DNA from: Pandoraea fibrosis
GTDB taxonomy: Bacteria; Pseudomonadota; Gammaproteobacteria; Burkholderiales; Burkholderiaceae
DNA length: 64,000 nucleotides
Reading direction: 5' to 3'
NCBI RefSeq assembly: GCF_000807775.2
Contig: NZ_CP047385.1
Coordinates: 4,526,001 to 4,590,000, forward strand
Within the stretch, counting starts at the first letter, position 1; each line of letters begins with the position of its first letter. Shown in pieces: positions 47,926 through 57,890 of the stretch. Below the pieces are notes generated by a model that was given only the letters and a program-made list of their open reading frames with translations, ran no database searches and had not been told where the DNA came from. Position numbers and translations under genes: made by a program.

Positions 47926-48882
47926 TTACTCGTGAATCGCCGTCACCGGCGTTTCACCCACGCGAGCCACGCCGCGATACATCCCTTCGGTGTTGAACGG
48001 CAGCGCGACATTGCCTTGCGCATCGACCGCGATCAGACCGCCACGGCCCTGCACGCGCGGCAAACGTTCGCGAATCACACGCTCGGCCGCATCGACGAGC
48101 GACAGACCGGCGTATGCCATTAGCGCCCCGACTTCATAGCAGGCGACCGCGCGAATGAATGCCTCGCCGGTACCCGTGGCCGAGACGGCTGCCGTGGCAT
48201 CGTTCGCGTAGCAACCGGCGCCGATGAGCGGCGAATCGCCCACGCGGCCAACGGCCTTGTTCGTCATGCCGCCGGTCGATGTCGCTGCTGCCACATGACC
48301 GTAGCGATCGCAGGCCACCGCCCCTACCGTGCCGAACTTGGTGTCGGGATCGATCGGTTCCTTCTTGAGCGGCATGTCATGGTCGAGCGCCACGGCGGCG
48401 TCGGCCAGCGCACGTTGCCATTGGGCGTAGCGGGCTTCGGTAAAGAAGTAGTCGGGGTCGACCATGGCGGCCCCGTTCGCCGCAGCAAAGGCTTCCGCGC
48501 CCTCGCCCACGAGCAGCACATGCGGGCTGTGTTCGAGCACCGAGCGCGCAGCAAGGATCGGATTGCGCACACGGTGTACGCAGGCAATGGCGCCGGCGTC
48601 GAGCGTAGCGCCGTCCATGATCGCGGCGTCGAGTTCGTGCGTGCCTTCGTGCGTGAATACTGCACCGCGTCCCGCATTGAAACGAGGGCAGTCTTCGAGA
48701 TGACGCACGGCTTCGGTCACCGCGTCGAGCGCGGAGCCACCGGCGGCGAGCACCGCCTGCCCTGCACGTAACACCTCAGCCAGCGCTTCGTGGTAGGCCT
48801 TGAGTTCCTCGGGCGAGGTCTCGCGACTGATCGTTCCGGCACCGCCGTGAATGGCGATGACCGCGCGTTGGGCGTGACTCAT
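47926..48882 (-). CDS. iaaA: Isoaspartyl peptidase/L-asparaginase (Ntn hydrolase)
   Basis: 318 residues. Nucleophile Thr185 in [11 protein letters not shown], released by autocleavage; substrate-binding [15 protein letters not shown] and SATGTGEAF follow. Hydrolyses beta-aspartyl dipeptides. The E. coli order iaaA-gsiABCD is kept here. Its ATG overlaps the rpiR stop (ATGA), so it is translationally coupled to the regulator. Confidence 0.95.
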   Translation of the reverse strand: MSHAQRAVIAIHGGAGTISRETSPEELKAYHEALAEVLRAGQAVLAAGGSALDAVTEAVRHLEDCPRFNAGRGAVFTHEGTHELDAAIMDGATLDAGAIACVHRVRNPILAARSVLEHSPHVLLVGEGAEAFAAANGAAMVDPDYFFTEARYAQWQRALADAAVALDHDMPLKKEPIDPDTKFGTVGAVACDRYGHVAAATSTGGMTNKAVGRVGDSPLIGAGCYANDATAAVSATGTGEAFIRAVACYEVGALMAYAGLSLVDAAERVIRERLPRVQGRGGLIAVDAQGNVALPFNTEGMYRGVARVGETPVTAIHE

Positions 48883-49988
48883 GATGCTTTGTCCTTTCTA
48901 TCCTGACTGCCCGGCACGGTGCGAGGCGTGGCCTGATGGCCGAGGTTCGGTGCGCCTTGCGTGCCGGCCGTCGCAGCAGCAACAACAGCGGTCGTATGCG
49001 AGTTCGCCGTGGCGTTGGCGGCAGCGGTGCGTTGGGGCGCGACGACGCGCCCGACCACGGGGCCCGCCGGGGCATTGGCCGGTGCACTCGCACCCGTCGT
49101 CTGGGCAAGCGACGCCGAATCGAGCCACGGCAGCAGAAAATCGGTGAGTTCGGTGGCCCGGTCCACTGCGTGCTTGGCGCGCTGCGCAACGGCGTCGCAC
49201 AGCGCATCGATGATCGCCAGCACGCTCGCTTCCGAGTTGCTCGACAGACGCGGCTTGCTGCGCACGAAAATCACGATGTCGCCCAGCGGCGCCAACGGCG
49301 ACGTCGGGCTGTCCGTCAGCACCATCACGGGCACGCCTCGCCCACGCAGACGTCGGCACAGCGTAATGGTGTCCGACACGTATCTCGGGAACGCGAGCGC
49401 GATCACCAGATCGCCCTCACGCAATTTGAAGAGCTGACGCGCGGCATGCGTCGATCCGCCAACGCCGACCACCGCCTGCACGTTCTCGCAGTACGGGTCG
49501 AGCCCGTGATGCAGCAGTCCGGCGAGATACCCGCTCGCGCCCAACCCCAGCACATAGATGCGACGCGCCTGAAGAATCGACTCGACGGCACGCTCGCAGG
49601 TCGCGGCGTCGAGCGCACGGCGCGTCCAATCCAGATTCTCGATGGCTTGCGCCAGCGACGCGGCCATCACATCGGCGCTGGCACTCACCTGCGCCTTGCT
49701 CGTGCGCAGACTTTCGATCGGCGCAAGCGTGGCTTCGTACCCCCGCACCATCGCGGCCCGACATTGCGGATAGCCGTCGAAGCCGAGGGCACGAGCAAAA
49801 CGATTGACCGTGGCAAGCGACACGCCAACGGCGCTCGCGAATTCGTCGATACGCATGGTCGCCGCGCGAAACGTATTGTCGAGCACGAACGCCGCCATGC
49901 GCTGCTGCGCGGGCGTCAGGTCGGGCATGGCACGCACGATGCGCTCGGTGAGCGGCAGATCGGCGGGCAACGATTCGGCGTCAGTCAT
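48879..49988 (-). CDS. RpiR-family regulator of the gsi-peptidase operon
   Basis: 369 residues. N-terminal HTH_6 domain (MRIDEFASAVGVSLATVNRFARALGF, about 38-63), a SIS sugar-phosphate-binding domain (about 130-270; VLGLGASGYLAGLL, LTDSPTSPLAPLGD), then ~75 low-complexity residues rich in Ala, Thr and Pro ending in a charged tip (SQDRKDKAS). The tail is not normal for RpiR proteins. First gene of the operon; its own promoter region contains a palindromic candidate operator at 50016-50029. Confidence 0.9.
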   Translation of the reverse strand: MTDAESLPADLPLTERIVRAMPDLTPAQQRMAAFVLDNTFRAATMRIDEFASAVGVSLATVNRFARALGFDGYPQCRAAMVRGYEATLAPIESLRTSKAQVSASADVMAASLAQAIENLDWTRRALDAATCERAVESILQARRIYVLGLGASGYLAGLLHHGLDPYCENVQAVVGVGGSTHAARQLFKLREGDLVIALAFPRYVSDTITLCRRLRGRGVPVMVLTDSPTSPLAPLGDIVIFVRSKPRLSSNSEASVLAIIDALCDAVAQRAKHAVDRATELTDFLLPWLDSASLAQTTGASAPANAPAGPVVGRVVAPQRTAAANATANSHTTAVVAAATAGTQGAPNLGHQATPRTVPGSQDRKDKAS

Positions 49989-50406
49989 GGTGCGAGGCTA
50001 TCCATTGGAGTGAAGGAAAGTATATTTTCATCAGCACCCCGTCAAAAGAAAAAAAATAGTTCAAACGCTGCCGGGATGGCGTCGTCTCCCCCCGTTGCGC
50101 CGTGCAAGCCCTGTCAAAACAAGGGGGACACGTCACATCGATACGCAAAATGCGGGCATACTAGGGGAAACCCGAATGCACGAACTTGCCGGACGCTTTG
50201 CGATCCGACTTCTGAACTACGGTGTCACGACGCGACGGTTTTCTGCCGTCGCGAAAAAATCAGGCAACGGAACACAGGACTGTCACAGGACCGCCTGGGG
50301 AGGCTGGGTCGGAGGCGAGTCGTAACGTGCAGTAAACATGGCGTAGTCGTGGGCTTACATCTGCCCGGTACGCTGACGATATGAATTCGCCTCAAGGAGC
50401 ATGACC
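49989..50406. other. Divergent intergenic region rpiR/hypothetical
   Basis: 418 bases with the rpiR operator-promoter at 50016-50047, an A-rich stretch after it, and a ribosome site at 50395. No gene seen. Confidence 0.5.
50016..50047 (-). promoter_or_regulatory. Candidate RpiR operator and promoter
   Basis: GAAAGTATATTTTC is a palindrome at 6 of 7 pairs and overlaps a minus-strand TATACT -10 element; TTTTGA lies 17 nt upstream of it (50042-50047). RpiR proteins often bind short GAAA/TTTC palindromes. The ATG of rpiR is 28 nt downstream. Confidence 0.55.
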
Positions 50407-50808
50407 ATGCTGAGCCCGCATGAAATCGCCACGCTGTTGCTGGCGGCCGCATCCCTTGGACCTATCGATGCCGATGCGCTCGAACCACCGGACCTCGCGG
50501 CGCTGGAACAGGCGCGTCTGGTGCATGTGGATGTCGACGAAGGACAAGCCAAAGTGATCGTGACCGAAGACGGTCATCGGGTACTGCGTCGTCTGGGGCT
50601 GGAACGCTCGGTCGGCGAGCGCCCAGAGGCGCCGCGTCTGAAAGAGACGACCGCGCAACGCGCGGATCGGACGGCAGGGATGGGTATCAGCGAACGGTCT
50701 GCACCGGCGAATGCTGCTGCCGGGGAGACCGTCCGTGAGTTGCAGCAGGCAGCGGCGCTGCCTGCCGACGTCGCGATGCGATCAGAGCGTCGCGAAGAAC
50801 AGGCTTAA
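50407..50808 (+). CDS. Hypothetical protein
   Basis: 133 residues, soluble. The first ~75 residues look like a compact fold (EIATLLLAAASLGPIDADALEPPDLAAL, then VIVTEDGHRVLRRLGL), resembling a small winged-helix-like unit; the rest is polar and probably disordered. I chose the second ATG (50407) because AAGGAGC lies eight bases upstream. The 3' end overlaps the convergent yggT gene by 27 nt. No family recognised. Confidence 0.6.
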   Translation: MLSPHEIATLLLAAASLGPIDADALEPPDLAALEQARLVHVDVDEGQAKVIVTEDGHRVLRRLGLERSVGERPEAPRLKETTAQRADRTAGMGISERSAPANAAAGETVRELQQAAALPADVAMRSERREEQA

Positions 50809-51339
50809 GCGGGCGAGCACGATCAGCAGAATCTGCATCAGCAGGAACAGTCCCAGCGGTGAGAGATCGAATCCACCCATCATCGGAATGACGCGCCGGA
50901 TCGGGCGCAGCAGCGGGTCGAGCAAGTGCTGGAGAATCGGCATCGCGGCAGCACGGGGATTGACCCACGACAGCACGGCCATCAACAGCGTCAACCACAT
51001 CACGAGGTTGGCGCCCCACTTGGCGACCAGCACCACCGCCACCAACAAGCCTCGCGGAAACACCGAGGCCGGCGACACCCCCACCACGGCCGTGATCAAT
51101 ACCAGATAAACGAGGGCGCTCAGCCAGGCAGCGATCACGCACGCCCAGTCGATCCCACCGATCCCCGGCACCACACGCCGCAACGGCAACACGATCCAGT
51201 TGGTGAACTGGAACACCCCTTGTGAGAGCGGGTTGCGCGGCGGCAACTGCGTGGCCTGCATCCACACACGCAACAGCAACAAGGCGCCGAATAGCGAGAA
51301 AACAAGGTCTAGTAGCAGACGGGCGATTTCGACGAGCAT
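50782..51339 (-). CDS. YggT-family integral membrane protein
   Basis: 185 residues with two YggT repeats, each ending in a PLLRPIRRVIPMMGG-like motif (first: VLPLRRVVPGIGG; second: PLLRPIRRVIPMMGGFD). ATG at 51339 follows TTGGAG. Members are linked to cell-shape, division or osmotic functions, without a settled biochemical role. Confidence 0.92.
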   Translation of the reverse strand: MLVEIARLLLDLVFSLFGALLLLRVWMQATQLPPRNPLSQGVFQFTNWIVLPLRRVVPGIGGIDWACVIAAWLSALVYLVLITAVVGVSPASVFPRGLLVAVVLVAKWGANLVMWLTLLMAVLSWVNPRAAAMPILQHLLDPLLRPIRRVIPMMGGFDLSPLGLFLLMQILLIVLARLSLFFATL

Positions 51340-51403
51340 CTGGACTCCAACGGATTGTGCGGTCCCCCGCAAAACCGGCATTGTCGCATGCGTTTGCCCG
51401 AGT

Positions 51404-52585
51404 TCAATGCTCCCCTAGCGCTTTGAGGGGATGACCGTCGTCCGGCCACGGCGAGACGAAGAATGCCTCGACCTGCCCGGCCGGGACGTCCGCCAGCGTT
51501 GGGTAACGCCAACGCGGTTGCTTGTCTTTGTCGATCAACAGTGCCCGGACGCCCTCGACGAAGTCCCCCGATGCGAATGCGTGATGCCCCAGCACCAGCT
51601 CCATTCGGAAGGCGTCGGCCAGATCGAGGCGACGCCCCTTCTGCAATTGCCGGTCGGTCACGCACAGGCTCAGTGGCGAGCGCTGCCGCAACAACGCCAG
51701 CGTCTCGACGGCCCACGGCGTGGCTGAGTCTTCGGTGAGCGACGCAACGATGCCCTGCACATCGATGGCGCTGAAATGCCGATCCAGCGTGGCTCGTGCT
51801 TGCGCCAGCGGCGCGGCGTCCGTCCACGTGCGCCCCAGCGGCAGAATGGCGGCACGCAGCCGCTCAAGCAGCTCTGCCGAATCTGCCGAATCTGCCGATT
51901 CCGACGCATATTGGCCCGCAAGTTTGCTGGTCTGCTGTGTCACCGAACCGCCATCCCAATCGAATTGACGGAGCATCGCCTTCAGTCGCCCCTGCGCATC
52001 CCCCTCGATCCAAACGTCCGCGAGTCCGCAGTACAGCGCATCGGCGGCAGTGATGGTCACGCCGGATAGCCCCAGATAGCGCGCTACGGTCGGCGCCAGA
52101 TGCCCCAGAAACCAACTGGCCCCGACATCGGGGAACAAGCCGATGCCCGTCTCCGGCATCGCCAGTCGCGAGCGGTCGGTCACAATGCGCAGCGCAGCCC
52201 CTTGGGCAACGCCCATGCCGCCGCCCATCACAATGCCGTTGAGTAGTGCGATATATGGCTTCGGATACCGGTGGATCAGATAGTCGAGCCGGTACTCGTC
52301 GATGAAGAATGCCTGATGGTCGTTGGCATGGTTCACGCGACTTTCATAAAGCGCCCGGACGTCACCTCCCGCACAGAAGGCCTTCTCCCCCGCGCCTTCG
52401 ACCAGCACAGCCCGCACCGCCGAATCATTGGCCCATGCGTTGAGTTGCTGCCACATCAAACGCACCATGCCGTGCGTGATCGCATTCAATGCGCGTGGCC
52501 GGTTCAGCGTGATCACACCGAATCCGTTGACCACCTCGAACAACACTTCGTCTTGCGTCTCGACGACGCTCTCACGCTGATTCAC
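51404..52585 (-). CDS. 3-hydroxyisobutyryl-CoA hydrolase / enoyl-CoA hydratase family
   Basis: 393 residues, the length of HIBCH-type hydrolases and longer than simple hydratases. GGGMGVAQGAALRIV gives the oxyanion hole, PETGIGLFPDVGASWFL the catalytic Glu and Asp. It hydrolyses 3-hydroxyisobutyryl-CoA in valine breakdown. A short SADSADSAE repeat (about residues 227-236) is coded by a trinucleotide-type tandem repeat (about 51880-51900). Lies 107 nt after the acyl-CoA dehydrogenase in the same direction. Confidence 0.88.
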   Translation of the reverse strand: MNQRESVVETQDEVLFEVVNGFGVITLNRPRALNAITHGMVRLMWQQLNAWANDSAVRAVLVEGAGEKAFCAGGDVRALYESRVNHANDHQAFFIDEYRLDYLIHRYPKPYIALLNGIVMGGGMGVAQGAALRIVTDRSRLAMPETGIGLFPDVGASWFLGHLAPTVARYLGLSGVTITAADALYCGLADVWIEGDAQGRLKAMLRQFDWDGGSVTQQTSKLAGQYASESADSADSAELLERLRAAILPLGRTWTDAAPLAQARATLDRHFSAIDVQGIVASLTEDSATPWAVETLALLRQRSPLSLCVTDRQLQKGRRLDLADAFRMELVLGHHAFASGDFVEGVRALLIDKDKQPRWRYPTLADVPAGQVEAFFVSPWPDDGHPLKALGEH

Positions 52586-52692
52586 TGCTCATCCTCCTTG
52601 CCATGCCCGAGTTCCCCGACTTCGTATCGCGCTCACATGCCCAATCCCGCAATCCCGCGGTGACACGATTGACAGCGGTTGCCGCGACGCGA

Positions 52693-53826
52693 TCAGTCCA
52701 GCGCGCGGGCAATGACCTGACGTTGAATTTCGCTGGTGCCTTCGTAAATCTGCGTGATGCGGGCGTCGCGATAATGGCGCTCCACCGGATAGTCTTCGAG
52801 ATACCCGTAACCGCCATGAATCTGAATGGCGTGTGAGCACACCCATTCGGCCAGCTCGGACGCGAAGAGCTTGGCCTGCGACGCCTCGGACAGGCAAGGC
52901 AACCCTTCCGTGCGAAGTGCCGCTGCATGGAGAATCAGAAATCTTGCCGCATTGATGCGGGTCGTCATGTCGGCGAGCATGTTCGCAATGCTCTGATGCT
53001 CGCGGATCGGCTTGCCGAACTGCTGACGCTCACCGGCATAGCGCAGCGCCGCTTCAAACGCCGCGCGCGCTACGCCAAGCGCCAGTGCAGCGATGCCGAT
53101 GCGGCCTCCCTCAAGATTCGACAGTGCAATCTTCAGTCCCTGCCCCGGCTCGCCAAGCAACGCGTCGTCGCCGACTTCACAATCGACCAGGGTGATCGGG
53201 CAAGTATCCGACGCCCGGATGCCGAGCTTGTGCTCGGGATGGCCCACTTCGAAACCCGGCGTATTCGTCGGCACGATGAACGCCGAAATGCCACGCTTGC
53301 CGGCGGCGGGGTCCGTCACCGCGAACACGATCGCCATCGCCGCCCGCTTGCCGTTCGTCACGAACTGCTTGCTGCCATTGAGCACCCATTTGTCGCCACG
53401 ACGTTCCGCGCGCGTTCGCAGATTGTTGGCTTCCGACCCGGCTTGCGGCTCAGTCAGGCAGAACGCGCCGATCTTACGGCCGGCGGCCAGATCGGGCAGC
53501 CAGCGCTCGCGCTGCGCGTCCGAACCGAACTTCAGGACCGGTGCGCACCCCACGGAGTTGTGAACCGACATCATCGTGGCCGTGGACGCGCATCCCACCG
53601 CAATCTCTTCCATCGCCAGCGCATACGCCGTGTAGTCGGTGTACGACCCGCCATATTGCTCGGGCACCATCATGCCCAGCAAACCGAGGTCGCCCATTTG
53701 CGCCACCATCGCGTCCGGCAACGCGCAGTCGCGATCCCATTGCGCGGCATTCGGCGCCAACTGCTCACTGGCAAACGTGCGCGCCATATCGCGAATCATG
53801 CGTTGGTCTTCGGTATAGAAATCCAT
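52693..53826 (-). CDS. Acyl-CoA dehydrogenase (isobutyryl-/short branched-chain type)
   Basis: 377 residues. FAD-binding [36 protein letters not shown] at the end with catalytic Glu362. The start [14 protein letters not shown] at 53826 follows GGAGACAGA. Upstream in-frame codons are not needed. The neighbours favour isobutyryl-CoA or 2-methylbutyryl-CoA as substrate (inference). Confidence 0.92.
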   Translation of the reverse strand: MDFYTEDQRMIRDMARTFASEQLAPNAAQWDRDCALPDAMVAQMGDLGLLGMMVPEQYGGSYTDYTAYALAMEEIAVGCASTATMMSVHNSVGCAPVLKFGSDAQRERWLPDLAAGRKIGAFCLTEPQAGSEANNLRTRAERRGDKWVLNGSKQFVTNGKRAAMAIVFAVTDPAAGKRGISAFIVPTNTPGFEVGHPEHKLGIRASDTCPITLVDCEVGDDALLGEPGQGLKIALSNLEGGRIGIAALALGVARAAFEAALRYAGERQQFGKPIREHQSIANMLADMTTRINAARFLILHAAALRTEGLPCLSEASQAKLFASELAEWVCSHAIQIHGGYGYLEDYPVERHYRDARITQIYEGTSEIQRQVIARALD

Positions 53827-54260
53827 GTTCTGTCTCCCGCACCCTGACGTTTTCCAAAGGGATCGCCGGCGCTTTTGCGATGTCGATGGGCCCAGTTTAG
53901 GGATTGCGCCGCGTTGGCACCATAGCCAAAACCGGCAAATTGCATGAGTGGAATTGCCATCGGAAACGTCTGAAAGCCGCCCCGGACAAACCCTTGGCGT
54001 GGCAGACCGGCCCGCGCCGTCTCGCCGGGGGGCCTCGCCCAGCCTCGATTCCCCCACCCTCGAAGTGGATAAATCCCTCACGAACTCTGAGCCGATAGGA
54101 CATTGCCTGCCGCCGACGCCACGCATTACGATGAATTTCGCCATTGCCCCGTGAGCGCCGCGCCCCGTAAAGACGGCGCCAGGGGAGGCCAGCGATGCGC
54201 GTTCGCGTCCTTTCATGATAGGCGCGCCGCCGGCCAGCATCCGACTACAGGAGACGATCC
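53827..54260. other. Divergent intergenic region, acyl-CoA dehydrogenase / acyl-CoA synthetase
   Basis: 434 bases. Apart from the ribosome site of the synthetase gene (AGGAGACGATCC) I see no gene, repeat or clear promoter. Confidence 0.4.
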
Positions 54261-55922
54261 ATGACTACCGATTACGCCGACGCCTATCGGGCGTTCGACC
54301 TCGACGCCGCTGTGCGCACCACGCTTGCCGGCAATTTCGACGCGATGAACGCGTGCGTCGAGTGCTGCGACCGTCATGCGCTTCCCGGGCGCATTGCCTT
54401 GTTCTGGGAAGGCAAAGACGGCACGAGCCAGACGTGGACGTTCCGGCAATTGCAAACGCTTTCCGCACGTTTCGCCAACTTCCTGCGCGAACAGGGCGTT
54501 CAGCCTGGCGACCGCGTGAGCGGGCTGCTGCCGCGAACGCCCGAACTGCTGGTGACGATCCTCGGCACCTGGCGGGCGGGCGCGGTATATCAACCGTTGT
54601 TCACCGCGTTCGGCCCGAAGGCCATCGAACATCGGTTGCACAGCGCGCAAAGCAAGCTCGTGATCACCGACGGCGCCAATCGGGCCAAGCTCGACGAGGT
54701 GGGCAACTGCCCCTCCGTCGCCACGGTCGGTGGCCCGCGCGGCCAGGGCGTGCGGCGCGGCGACTTCAGCTTCTGGCACGAAGTCGAGCAACACGCAGAT
54801 GACTTCGAACCCGTCATGCGGCGTGGCGACGACCCGTTCCTCATGATGTTCACCTCCGGCACGACCGGGTCCGCGAAACCGGTGACGGTGCCGTTGCGCG
54901 CCATTCTGGCATTCGTGGGCTACATGCGGGACGCCGTCGATCTGCGCCCGACCGACACATTCTGGAACATTGCCGATCCGGGCTGGGCCTACGGGCTGTA
55001 TTACGCCGTGACGGGGCCGCTCGCCATGGGCATCCCCACGACCTTTTACGATGGGCCGTTCAACGTCGAGAGCACCTACCGGATCATCAACAAGCTCGGC
55101 ATTACGAATCTGGCCGGCTCGCCAACGGCATTCCGCCTGCTGATCGCGGGCGGCGACAAGGTTGCGGCACCCGTCAAGGGGAAACTGCGCGCGGTGTCCA
55201 GTGCAGGGGAACCGTTGAACCCCGAGGTCATTCGCTGGTTCGCCGAGCATCTCGGCGTGACCATTCACGACCACTATGGGCAGACAGAACTCGGCATGGT
55301 CGTATGCAATCACCATGCCCTCGCCCATCCTGTGCAAGCCGGGGCCGCTGGGTTCGCCTCGCCGGGCCATCGCGTGGTGGTCCTCGATGACGACGGACGC
55401 GAATGCCCGGTCGGACAACCCGGCGTTCTCGCGCTCGATCGAAAACGATCGCCGTTGATGTGGTTCAGCGGGTATTGGGAGCGTGAAACGCCTGCGTTCG
55501 TCGGCGACTATTACCTTTCCGGCGATACCGTCGAACGTAACGACGACGGCAGCATCAGCTTTGTCGGGCGCAACGACGACGTCATTACCTCAGCCGGTTA
55601 TCGCATCGGGCCGTTCGACGTTGAGAGCGCGCTGATCGAACATCCGGCCGTGGTCGAAACGGCAGTGGTCGGCAAGCCCGACCCGGAGCGCACCGAACTG
55701 GTCAAGGCGTTTGTCGTGTTGCATCCGCAGTTCGTGCCGACCGAAGCCCTCGCCTGCGAGTTGCAGGCCCACGTTCGGCATCGTCTGTCCACGCACGCCT
55801 ATCCGCGTGAAATCGAATTCGTCTCCGAACTGCCCAAAACACCGAGCGGCAAGCTCCAGCGCTTCATCTTGCGCAATCAGGAAGTCGCCAAGGCCGCGCA
55901 GGTATCGGCCAACGCCGCCTAA
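54261..55922 (+). CDS. AMP-dependent acyl-CoA synthetase
   Basis: 553 residues, ANL superfamily, medium/short-chain acyl or acetyl-CoA synthetase-like. P-loop [12 protein letters not shown] (about 197-208) has Ala where proline-lysine usually stand (TSGTTGxPK), although the Lys follows. [10 protein letters not shown], the YLSGDTVER hinge region and the adenylating Lys531 in PSGKLQRF are all present. ATG after AGGAGACGATCC. Followed closely by the SDR gene; it activates the acid that feeds the degradation set. Confidence 0.9.
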   Translation: MTTDYADAYRAFDLDAAVRTTLAGNFDAMNACVECCDRHALPGRIALFWEGKDGTSQTWTFRQLQTLSARFANFLREQGVQPGDRVSGLLPRTPELLVTILGTWRAGAVYQPLFTAFGPKAIEHRLHSAQSKLVITDGANRAKLDEVGNCPSVATVGGPRGQGVRRGDFSFWHEVEQHADDFEPVMRRGDDPFLMMFTSGTTGSAKPVTVPLRAILAFVGYMRDAVDLRPTDTFWNIADPGWAYGLYYAVTGPLAMGIPTTFYDGPFNVESTYRIINKLGITNLAGSPTAFRLLIAGGDKVAAPVKGKLRAVSSAGEPLNPEVIRWFAEHLGVTIHDHYGQTELGMVVCNHHALAHPVQAGAAGFASPGHRVVVLDDDGRECPVGQPGVLALDRKRSPLMWFSGYWERETPAFVGDYYLSGDTVERNDDGSISFVGRNDDVITSAGYRIGPFDVESALIEHPAVVETAVVGKPDPERTELVKAFVVLHPQFVPTEALACELQAHVRHRLSTHAYPREIEFVSELPKTPSGKLQRFILRNQEVAKAAQVSANAA

Positions 55923-55953
55923 GTCCCCCTCTTTCTTTCAGGAATCGCAGCTC

Positions 55954-56721
55954 ATGCAAATCAAGGATCGTGTTTTTCTCGTGACCGGTGCGTCGTCAGG
56001 CCTTGGCGCTGCCACAGCGCGCATGTTCGTCGACGCCGGTGCGAAGGTGGTGCTCGGCGACATCAATGCGCAAGCCGGTGCCGCGCAAGCCGATGCACTG
56101 GGCAACGCCGCGCGCTTTGTCGCGACCGACATCACCCGGGAAGACGATGTGCAGCGTCTGGTCGATACGGGCAAGCGCGAGTTCGGTGCGCTCAACGGTG
56201 TCGTAAATTGTGCTGGGCTCGTCATCGGGGAGCGCATTCTGGGCAAGCAAGGCCCGCACCGGCTCGACAGTTTTGCACGCATCGTCAACGTGAATCTGAT
56301 CGGCACGTTCAACGTGCTGCGTATCGCGGCCTCGGCCATGGCCGAAGGGACCGCCGATGCAGAAGGCGAGCGAGGTGTCGTCGTCAATACGGCATCGGTG
56401 GCGGCGTTCGACGGGCAGATCGGGCAGGCGGCGTATGCGGCATCGAAAGGCGGCGTTGCCGCGCTGACCCTGCCCGCAGCCCGCGAACTGGCGCGTGTCG
56501 GCGTGCGTGTCGTTACGGTCGCGCCAGGGATCTTCGAGACCCCGATGATGGCCGGCATGACACCGGAAGTGCAGGCCGCGCTGGGCGCCTCAGTGCCCTT
56601 CCCGCCTCGCCTCGGACGTCCGTCGGAGTACGCCGCGCTCGTGCGCCACATCGTCGAGAACACCATGATCAACGGCGAAGTCATCCGGCTCGATGGCGCG
56701 TTGCGCATGGCACCGAAATAA
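55954..56721 (+). CDS. Short-chain 3-hydroxyacyl-CoA dehydrogenase, HSD10 type
   Basis: 255 residues, classical SDR. NAD motif [12 protein letters not shown]-type active loop ([11 protein letters not shown]), catalytic Ser in [10 protein letters not shown] and Tyr-x3-Lys in AAYAASKGG. The sequence [28 protein letters not shown] is characteristic of type II 3-hydroxyacyl-CoA dehydrogenases. 31 nt after the synthetase gene. Confidence 0.92.
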   Translation: MQIKDRVFLVTGASSGLGAATARMFVDAGAKVVLGDINAQAGAAQADALGNAARFVATDITREDDVQRLVDTGKREFGALNGVVNCAGLVIGERILGKQGPHRLDSFARIVNVNLIGTFNVLRIAASAMAEGTADAEGERGVVVNTASVAAFDGQIGQAAYAASKGGVAALTLPAARELARVGVRVVTVAPGIFETPMMAGMTPEVQAALGASVPFPPRLGRPSEYAALVRHIVENTMINGEVIRLDGALRMAPK

Positions 56722-56864
56722 GTCGCGCAACGGATCGAGATCCTGCGACACACGCGAAATCGGAAAGCGCCGACCCCGTTTTCGGACGGCACCGAAAGCG
56801 TCGACAGGGGCCGCACTGCTAGAATCCTTGCGTCCCCCTGCTACGACGTACCGTTTCGCGACGC

Positions 56865-57875
56865 ATGGAAAAAGGCAGCATCTCGATCTATTTCGTTATC
56901 AACGCGCTGGCGCATGTCGAACGACTCGGCGGCGATCCAACGGCATTGCTGCGTGCCGCCGATATTGCGCCGTCCTTGCTGGCGCATCCGCAAGCCCGCG
57001 TTTCGTCTGACCGTTACGCCCATTTGTGGCGGCTCATCAGCCTCGCCCTCGACGACGAGTTCTTCGGGCAGGACTCTCGCCGCATGAAAGTCGGCAGCTT
57101 CGCGATGTTGTGTCACAGCGTCATCACCTGCCGCACGCTGGAGCAAGCGCTGCAACGCGCAGCGCGCTTCATGGGGTTGCTGCTGGACGATTTCGAAATG
57201 CATCTGGTGCGAGACGGCGCACTCGCCCGCCTCGAAGTCCACGAGCGCGCCGACGCACAAGCGCCCCGCATCTTCGGGCACGAAACGCTATTGATCCTCT
57301 TCTATGCGCTGACGTGCTGGCTGATCGCGCGTCGCGTGCCCTTGAGCACCGCCTATTTCGCATTTCCCGAAACGGCTTACAGCGACGAATACCGGACGAT
57401 GTATTCGCCGCGCCTCGTCTTCGACGCACCGCATACCGCGATTGAATTCGATGCGGCGTGCCTGGACCTGCCAGTGGTGCAGGACGAAGTGTCCGTCAAA
57501 GAATTCCTGCGGGCGGCCCCGGCCAACATCATCCTCAAATACAAGAACACGAAGGGCATGGTCGCACGGGTGCGGCGGCGTCTGAAAACGATGCCGACGG
57601 ATAGCTGGCCGGCGTTCGAGGCGCTCGCGGGAGAGTTTCACACGACGCCGTCAACGCTGCGCAGACGGCTGGAAGACGAGGGACAGTCGTACCAGTCGAT
57701 CAAAGACCAGTTGCGGCGCGATCTCGCGATTCACGCCCTGTGCCATACGTCACAGCCGATGCTGGAGATTGCCCTCTCACTGGGCTTCGCCGACCCGAGC
57801 GCGTTCTTTCGCGCCTTCCGGAAATGGACGGGGGCCCGTCCCGGCGACTATCGACGTCAGGCCGTGGAGGCCTGA
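56865..57875 (+). CDS. AraC-family regulator (Arabinose_bd_2/OruR-like)
   Basis: 336 residues. N-terminal ligand domain of the OruR/ArgR type (about 1-200), C-terminal double HTH (LRRRLEDEGQSYQSIKDQLRRDLAI, then FADPSAFFRAFRKWTGARPGDYRR). It is placed after the SDR gene and probably controls the acyl-CoA genes. ATG at 56865; ends 15 nt from the convergent MFS gene. Confidence 0.92.
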   Translation: MEKGSISIYFVINALAHVERLGGDPTALLRAADIAPSLLAHPQARVSSDRYAHLWRLISLALDDEFFGQDSRRMKVGSFAMLCHSVITCRTLEQALQRAARFMGLLLDDFEMHLVRDGALARLEVHERADAQAPRIFGHETLLILFYALTCWLIARRVPLSTAYFAFPETAYSDEYRTMYSPRLVFDAPHTAIEFDAACLDLPVVQDEVSVKEFLRAAPANIILKYKNTKGMVARVRRRLKTMPTDSWPAFEALAGEFHTTPSTLRRRLEDEGQSYQSIKDQLRRDLAIHALCHTSQPMLEIALSLGFADPSAFFRAFRKWTGARPGDYRRQAVEA

Positions 57876-57890
57876 CGCCTATCGTTCCAC

